In this document: piece after piece, positions 58,173-64,000 of the stretch
Layout: the number at the start of each line of letters is the position of its first letter
Numbering within the stretch: position 1 is the stretch's first letter
The notes under the pieces: model-generated
The model's input: the letters and a program-made list of their open reading frames with translations, nothing else
The model's database searches: none
Told to the model about the DNA's origin: nothing
Assembly (NCBI GenBank): GCA_029204225.1
Contig: MU832561.1
Coordinates: 1-64,000 of the forward strand
DNA: 64,000 nucleotides
Reading direction: 5' to 3'
Source of the DNA: Diphasiastrum complanatum
Lineage: Eukaryota; Streptophyta; Lycopodiopsida; Lycopodiales; Lycopodiaceae
Translations under genes and position numbers: made by a program

Positions 58173-59370
58173 TGTAGCGCAGGCATCCCAAAGGGCTTCC
58201 CAGCCTTCAACTCTTGCCATCCAAACCCACTTGACATACAAGCAGCCAACTCGCCAACAACGATCAGACTTAACCAACTTGAAGTTCCGAAAACCAACAT
58301 TGAGATCCAACCTGGCGCCATGCCAGATGGGGGGTCCCGATGTGGGTGACTTCCCTCCAAGCAAGCCGCCCGACATACATCAAACTTAACCAACTCGAAG
58401 CTTCGTTACAAATGAGTAACATCCATTCCAAGCAAGCGGTCTGACTCACATCAAACTTAACCAACTGAAAGCTTTGTCACGAGCGCTGGAAGCCAACCTG
58501 GCGCCACGCCAGACTAGACAGCCATAAACAGGTAACTTCCACCCAAGCAAGCCATACAACTCAGCCGACAGATTAGAGCCCGTTCCCCAAGAGCTTAATC
58601 CATTCACGTTCATGCAAGGAACACTCAGAACCACAAGCCGCGACAGATATGGAGACAACCAATTCCTGGACCAAATGGTCCCGACAGCATACCGCTGGCG
58701 CCACGGACCGAACGGTCCCGACATCATACCGCTGGCGTCCTGGGATACGACCCTCAACTATGTGCCAAGTTAAAAATTTTGAAAGCGGCCTTACAACTGG
58801 CGCTTTTACCGAATACTGAAACCCAGAAGGTAATCAGAGTCAGTTTGAGGAAAATCCCACTTTATTGATAAATCTGAGAAGGTTACATTTCAAGTGTGTG
58901 ACCGACTCTAGTCTCTGGGGCGCTAGAATGCCAAGGCGAGAGCCATGACAACATTCCAGCAAGGGAGGCTGAGACTTGGTTGGAGCTCGCCCTGAGTCGC
59001 AACCCACACTCCCCTAGAGTATTGGTGTGATTCGGCACCCCCTCTGATACCAAGCACTCTACCCAAGCTGGTAAAGCACGTTTTTTTCTCTCTAGGATTT
59101 TCTCTTTCTAGAAAGTCATTTTCTCTCTCTAGATTTTATTGATCCTCAGGCTTCCTTTCATCATGCCTAGATAGTGTGAGGTGATTGCACATCGATCTGA
59201 GCTCTCTGGACTCCGCTAGAACCGATCAAAGATTTTCAGCCATAGGAACTTGGCGTCGGCTGGATTCTAGTCACAGTGGCGCCGGGAGCAGCAGGGGCGC
59301 TGCTGGCGCCGGGGACATAGCTAGTGCCGATGGCACCGGAAGTAAAGCTTGTAAAGATAGCTTTACAACA
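58173..59370 (-). repeat. 3' LTR of the LARD-like element
   Basis: Starts TGTAGCGCAGGCATCCC and ends GCTTTACAACA. It contains GGCGCC-rich sequence near its right end. It lacks a ~24-base segment after AAAGGG found in the 5' LTR. Frames in it are repeated in the partner and are not genes. Confidence 0.93.
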
Positions 59371-59385
59371 TCCACCCCACCTTTA
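59371..59385 (-). promoter_or_regulatory. polypurine tract of the LARD-like element
   Basis: The minus strand reads AGGTGGGGTGGA immediately before the LTR start TGTTG, a typical plus-strand priming site. Confidence 0.75.
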
Positions 59386-61686
59386 TAAAATCTGATGTCC
59401 TCATCATATTTCAGATTAAAGTAAATGTGTCTCCCAATTAAAATAACTATACATTTAAGCTACTTGGCACAGTACTCAATTTACTGGCCACTTTTTATTA
59501 ACATTGAAGCTGGCACACCACAAGTCGGAGGCTCAGCTCTTTGTACTGAAAGATTACATAACTTGAAAATATATCTTTGTCTGAGAAAAGCGTAGATTTC
59601 ATATCGCTTTCGTAAAACCCAAAAACCTTATTAACTGGTGACAGAGGCCTTTCTTTGAAATGTTCGCCCCTGTCGCTTCTGACTTTCGACTTTGGAACTC
59701 CTTTGAGCTCCTGATTTGTCCTTGATGCACTTTGTGTTGAGCTCCCCCAGATTTGTTCAGTTCCGCACAGGTATCAAGGCTCCCTGAGCCAAAGGATTTA
59801 TCGTTTGATTGCCCACTTTATGGTCCACTCCGTGCGTTATTGCTTCTGCACCTTGATTTCTCTCCTTGTCCCAGCCTGATCTTGATACTTTTCCATATTG
59901 GCTCTTTAAGGTAGGCAAAGATTGAGTACTCCGCAATGCACCTCTCACTTAGCTTGAAGTAGCTCTTTGAATCAGCCCAAATGTAACCATTGACCTCGTG
60001 GAAAGCCAAAGGGTCGCACCAGTTTGATCCGCATCTGAACTATCTCTTCGCGTTTGTTTGAAGCACCATGTCCGTCGCGCAAAACTTGACTTTCACAATT
60101 CCATCACTGGTCAGTTGCCTCACAGTCAAAACAAGAAGTGTACATTGAGCTTGGCTTCAAGTAGCTCTCTTTGAATCAGACACATGCACCCAGAGTTTGC
60201 ACTAGTCCGATCTCAACGTGAATTGTCCCTTAGCGTCCGTTCGAGATACCAAGTCTCTCATGCAAGACTCAACTTTTACAGTTCCTTCATTGATCAGCTG
60301 CCTTACACGTAACACAAACCAGTGTACTCATATGTTTCCTCATCATTGCTGGTCCAGAGAAAGCCTATAACAAACTTTCCTTTCCACAACAAAAACTTGT
60401 CAACTTATTAGGTCCAAAGTTTGCCAGTCTCCTCATGTGAGTATGGCTAGGTCACCTTGAATTTGCCCCCATTTGATCAACTTTCATTCAAAATTTGCCC
60501 CAAGAGAGAGGTGTGTGTGATAGTTCTCCTCCACTTATAAAATCAGCTGATCGGAGTTAGAGTAGAGTTCTTCGGACAAAAAGCCTTTCCAACACTTTGC
60601 TTCCCATCTGCTAGGATTATGGCTCGATCCAACTTGTTGCCAATCTCTGAAGAGGATCCTAGTCTTTCCCCTTTGAGGAAAAACCCAACTGATACTGGAT
60701 ATCACCCATGCTTAGTGAGTTTCAGTTCCGATGGTGGCCGTCCCAAAATGAAGACCAACTGCTCCATAGAAGATCTTCCCTGAAATTGCCCTTTCCAACT
60801 TTTGACTTCCTGCTTGCGTCTGGTGGACGTTGTCGCAAATGAAACTAACCCAAGAAACAGGCTAGCCATCCATCCTTTGCAAACATTGAGTCGTTTCGTT
60901 TTCGTTGACGTGCGAGTACTTGAACTACAAATCCGCCCCACAGATTCTGTAGTCCTCTTTGTTTGATGGTATCAGCCTTCAAAAGAAAAGGTTCCTTCTC
61001 GAGCCATCAGCTCATTGTATCACAAGCAATCATGCAAACCAGGCAAAGCACGAGTACTAAGACTCACCACGAATACATTCAAGTAAGACACTCAGGCAGG
61101 TTTACTAACAAGTAACAAAGACAAGGTCCCCCTTTGAGATGGTCCTGCCAACGGACCTTTGCCTGGCCGTGCCCATACAAATCGATCACGGAATTAGCCC
61201 ACATAGGACACCCCTCCAACTATCCGTGCTTTCACCATTAAGCAGCACATTGCCTCAGTCACGCCCCACCACTTTTTGGTCGATACCCCTTATAGCTAAA
61301 CGATCGGCAGCTATCCCGCACCGGCAGCTAACCACCCGTGATTTACACCCGAATTCGAGCAGCATCTCTATATCAATGGTTAACCCGTACAGTTCGAATA
61401 TGTCGTCCCGCACCCCACAAGGTACAGACCGTGCTTTCACCTCCCTAGGCAACACTTTGCCTCATCCGTCCTACGTGCAGACAGCGTCAGGCCCGAACCG
61501 CGAGAACTGACCGTGCTTACACCTCAAGGGCAGCACTTTGACTCATCAAGTCCCCCGTTTTGTCGACCACCCCGACCGTGGACGCACCCGTGCTTACACT
61601 GTGGGCAGCACCTTGCACAACAGTTGTCTTGATGAACCCCAAACCGTGGCCATTTTCGTGAGATCCGCATAGCTGACCGACCAGTC
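59386..61686 (-). other. non-coding interior of the LARD-like element
   Basis: No retroviral domain is readable in any frame. Two related blocks near 59930-60110 and 60140-60290 (AGCTTGAAGTAGCTCTTTGAATCAG and AGCTTGGCTTCAAGTAGCTC types) repeat each other imperfectly, including the CGCAAAACTTGACTTT/TGCAAGACTCAACTTT parts. The 61140-61680 part is richer in GC. Confidence 0.7.
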
Positions 61687-61699
61687 GGCTCTGATACCA
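61687..61699 (-). promoter_or_regulatory. primer binding site of the LARD-like element
   Basis: The minus strand reads TGGTATCAGAGCC, two bases from the LTR boundary at 61702; same initiator Met-tRNA primer as the copia elements. Confidence 0.9.
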
Positions 61700-61701
61700 C
61701 A

Positions 61702-62937
61702 TGTAGCGCAGGCATCCCAAAGGGAGCTGGGAACCACAACTTAGCTTCCTAGCCTTCAACTCTTGCCATCCAAACCCACTTGACATACAAGCAGCCAACT
61801 CGCCAACAACGATCAGACTTAACCAACTTGAAGTTCCGAAAACCAACATTGAGATCCAACCTGGCGCCATGCCAGATCGGGGGTCCCGATGTGGGTGACT
61901 TCCCTCCAAGCAAGCCGCCCGACATACATCAAACTTAACCAACTCGAAGCTTCGTTACAAATGAGTAACATCCATTCCAAGCAAGCGGTCTGACTCACAT
62001 CAAACTTAACCAACTGAAAGCTTTGTCACGAGCGCTGGAAGCCAACCTGGCGCCACGCCAGACTAGACAGCCATAAACAGGTAACTTCCACCCAAGCAAG
62101 CCATACAACTCAGCCGACAGATTAGAGCCTGTTCCCCAAGAGCTTAATCCATTCACATTCATGCAAGGAACACTCAGAACCACAAGCCGCGACAGATATG
62201 GAGACAACCAATTCCTGGACCAAATGGTCCCGACAGCATACCGCTGGCGCCACGGACCGAACGGTCCCGACATCATACCGCTGGCGTCCTGGGATACGAC
62301 CCTCAACTATGTGCCAAGTTAAAAATTTTGAAAGCGGCCTTACAACTGGCGCTTTTACCGAATACTGAAACCCAGAAGGTAATCAGAGTCAGTTTGAGGA
62401 AAATCCCACTTTATTGATAAATCTGAGAAGGTTACATTTCAAGTGTGTGACCGACTCTAGTCTCTGGGGCGCTAGAATGCCAAGGCGAGAGCCATGACAA
62501 CATTCCAGCAAGGGAGGCTGAGACTTGGTTGGAGCTCGCCCTGAGTCGCAACCCACACTCCCCTAGAGTATTGGTGTGATTCGGCACCCCCCCTCATACC
62601 AAGCACTCTACCCAAGCTGGTAAAGCACGTTTTTCTCTCTATAGGATTTTCTCTTTCTAGAAAGTCATTTTCTCTCTCTAGATTTTATTGATCCCCAGGC
62701 TTCCTTCAATCATGCCTAGATCGTGTGAGGTGATTGCACATCGATCTGAGCTCTATGGACTCCGCTAGAACCGATCAAAGATTTTCAGCCATAGGAACTT
62801 GGCGCCGGCTGGATTCTGGTGACAGTGGCGTTGAGAGCGGTGCCGGCGCCGGGAGCAGCAGGGGCGCTGCTGGCGCCAGGGACATAGCTGGCGCCGATGG
62901 CGCCGAAAATAAAGCTTGTAAAGGTAACTTTACAACA
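61702..62937 (-). repeat. 5' LTR of the LARD-like element
   Basis: Near-identical to 58173-59370, with an extra ~24 bases at about 61725 and a longer GGCGCC-containing stretch near 62828-62860. Confidence 0.93.
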
Positions 62938-63189
62938 ACTACTCCATATGTTTCAATTAGAGTGTCTGGGTCCTCTCAAGGTCATTAGTCATCAACAGGC
63001 CTCGAGGTGGAGTTAAATCTCGGCATGACCAATAATCTCGAACATTGGAGGGCTGGTCTATCATATTAGGACTATTCCATGTCCTTAACTGAATATGGCC
63101 GTAACACACACCATGTGCCATCTTTTTGTTGAATCATGGTAAAAAAGAAACTCGTAAAACTCGCAAAATACTAAGGCCTCTCACGTAGT

Positions 63190-63785
63190 TTTAGTTCTAC
63201 TGATCATCTTGAATAAGATGGACAAAATAAAAGAACTAGTCAGACTATGGAGGATATGTTGAGAACACATGTGTCTCACATGCAATCTCAGTGAGATGAC
63301 TACATTCCCTTAATTGAGTTTGCTTACAATAGTAGAAAACATTTTGCTACAAGTTATAGATGCTCATGTACACATTTCAACCTAGATCTTTGGTTAATGT
63401 GGAGACAAAATCTGTTAATATCCAAAAACTTGCTAGCTTTATACTTGATATGCATGAAATGTCGTAAGTGGCACAAGATAATAGTGCTCATGATAGAGCT
63501 AAGCACTGTGCTGATCAGATCTCTCGGAGATTTTAAAGTTGATGATTGGGTATATCTTAGAATTCCCAAAGACTATAGGACTATGCATACTAAAAAACAT
63601 TATAAGTTGTCTACTAGATATTGTGGATAATTTCAGATTATAATGAAAACCAGAGATAAACATTTGAAAAATCTTTCTATCTCTGAGTGCTTGATTCATT
63701 GGAAAGTGTGCACTTAGGATAATGATTCGCGAGAAAGAGTCAAAAGGATAAAGAATAATTTTTCTAAGTTCCACTTTTGGGGACA
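63190..63785 (+). pseudogene. Ty3/gypsy integrase C-terminal fragment
   Basis: Plus-strand translation gives DGQNKRTSQTMEDMLRTHV, DDYIPLIEFAYNS, a degenerate middle, then FKVDDWVYLRIPKDYRTMH, HYKLSTRYCG and SECLIHWKV. These are the integrase core end and C-terminal domain of plant gypsy elements. Several stops and frame changes are present. No chromodomain is seen before the polypurine tract. Confidence 0.82.
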
Positions 63786-63795
63786 GAAGTAGTTC

Positions 63796-63808
63796 AAGGG
63801 GGGAAGAA
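63796..63808 (+). promoter_or_regulatory. gypsy polypurine tract
   Basis: AAGGGGGGAAGAA directly before TGTTACG, the usual layout for the 3' LTR junction of plant gypsy elements. Confidence 0.85.
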
Positions 63809-64000
63809 TGTTACGTTCATGTCTGATTCAGAGGATTCAAAATAATCTTTAACGTGGATATTTGGTATTCCAGCTTACGAGTTTATTAGTTATGTCTCAC
63901 CATTCCAAACTAAGCCAAAAATGTAGTTAATAACCTTGTGAGGGCCCATGCATACCAATTAGGACATGTGCAGCTAGTGCATGGTGTCTAACAACTATAT
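63809..64000 (+). repeat. start of gypsy 3' LTR, cut by the window edge
   Basis: Begins TGTTACGTTCATG after the polypurine tract. The remainder lies outside the window. Confidence 0.75.

Larger units (their letters stand above)
58173..62937 (-). mobile_element. non-autonomous LTR retrotransposon (LARD-like)
   Basis: Two near-identical direct LTRs of about 1.2 kb (58173-59370 and 61702-62937) flank a 2.33-kb interior. The primer site lies at the right and a polypurine tract at the left, giving minus orientation. The ACTAC target duplication is perfect. The interior has no gag, protease, RT or integrase, so it must depend on another element's proteins. Confidence 0.92.

Noticed and set aside
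58173-59370. Several frames of 60-115 codons repeated at 61517-62306
   Set aside because: They are the two LTRs of one element read in several frames; no conserved domain.

Overview
This window is repeat-dominated nuclear DNA of a land plant. Evidence is the AT-rich background, initiator-Met-tRNA primer sites (TGGTATCAGAGC type), Ty1/copia and chromodomain Ty3/gypsy polyproteins of plant type, plant-style introns, a MITE, a tRNA-derived SINE and long GA/TA microsatellites. The mix of families and the low gene density would suit a large-genome seed-free plant such as a fern, but that placement is inference. I see no complete housekeeping gene. The only clearly open non-transposon reading frame that is duplicated is a small one-membrane-segment protein present twice in a large inverted repeat.

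Layout: 0-2.3 kb holds an unrecognised 244-codon frame (minus) and LTR-like debris. 2.3-5.5 kb holds two copia remnants tail to tail (G plus, E minus). 5.85-9.7 kb is a nearly complete but broken chromovirus (gag-PR-RT-RH-IN-chromodomain, minus) abutting a copia gag piece at 9.72 kb. 10.57-21.80 kb is a 1.9-kb inverted repeat (arms 10565-12456 and 19862-21803) around a 7.4-kb centre with copia element D, a GC-rich patch and a gypsy RT scrap. 21.9-22.3 kb is a MITE. 24.37-25.1 kb is gypsy RT (plus), cut by copia A (25.1-29.4 kb, minus). Copia A itself carries an 833-bp PPT-LTR-PBS insertion flanked by a 6-bp repeat.

29.6-36.0 kb is the most unusual unit. It looks like a decayed DNA transposon with a plus-strand, intron-containing RNase-H-fold transposase-like gene, a converging minus-strand coding remnant, and arms and introns saturated with the hexamer GGTACT in opposite orientations on the two sides. 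Its 5' exon is tandemly multiplied in ~751-bp units. 36.05 kb holds a second MITE copy. 36.5-39.1 kb holds two converging, decayed, intron-containing frames of unknown family, split by a SINE.

39.7-47 kb is a nested pair: copia B, with both LTRs and an intact 640-codon IN-tail/RT/RNase H frame, sits inside the gag of the older copia F with a GTTTG target duplication. 47-52 kb is AT-rich non-coding DNA plus one unrecognised frame and microsatellites. 52-53.6 kb is copia C (plus, gag/PR). 53.6-58.1 kb is mostly non-coding repeats with a GA/telobox-rich patch near 57 kb. 58.17-62.94 kb is a young non-autonomous LTR retrotransposon (LARD-like) with 1.2-kb LTRs, PBS, PPT and ACTAC target duplication but no gag-pol. 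63.2-64.0 kb is a gypsy integrase tail, polypurine tract and the start of its 3' LTR, running off the window.

The parts do not form a pathway. They record nested insertion, internal deletion and duplication. Copia elements C, D, E and F share internal deletions joining gag-region sequence to a later part of pol or the protease region.
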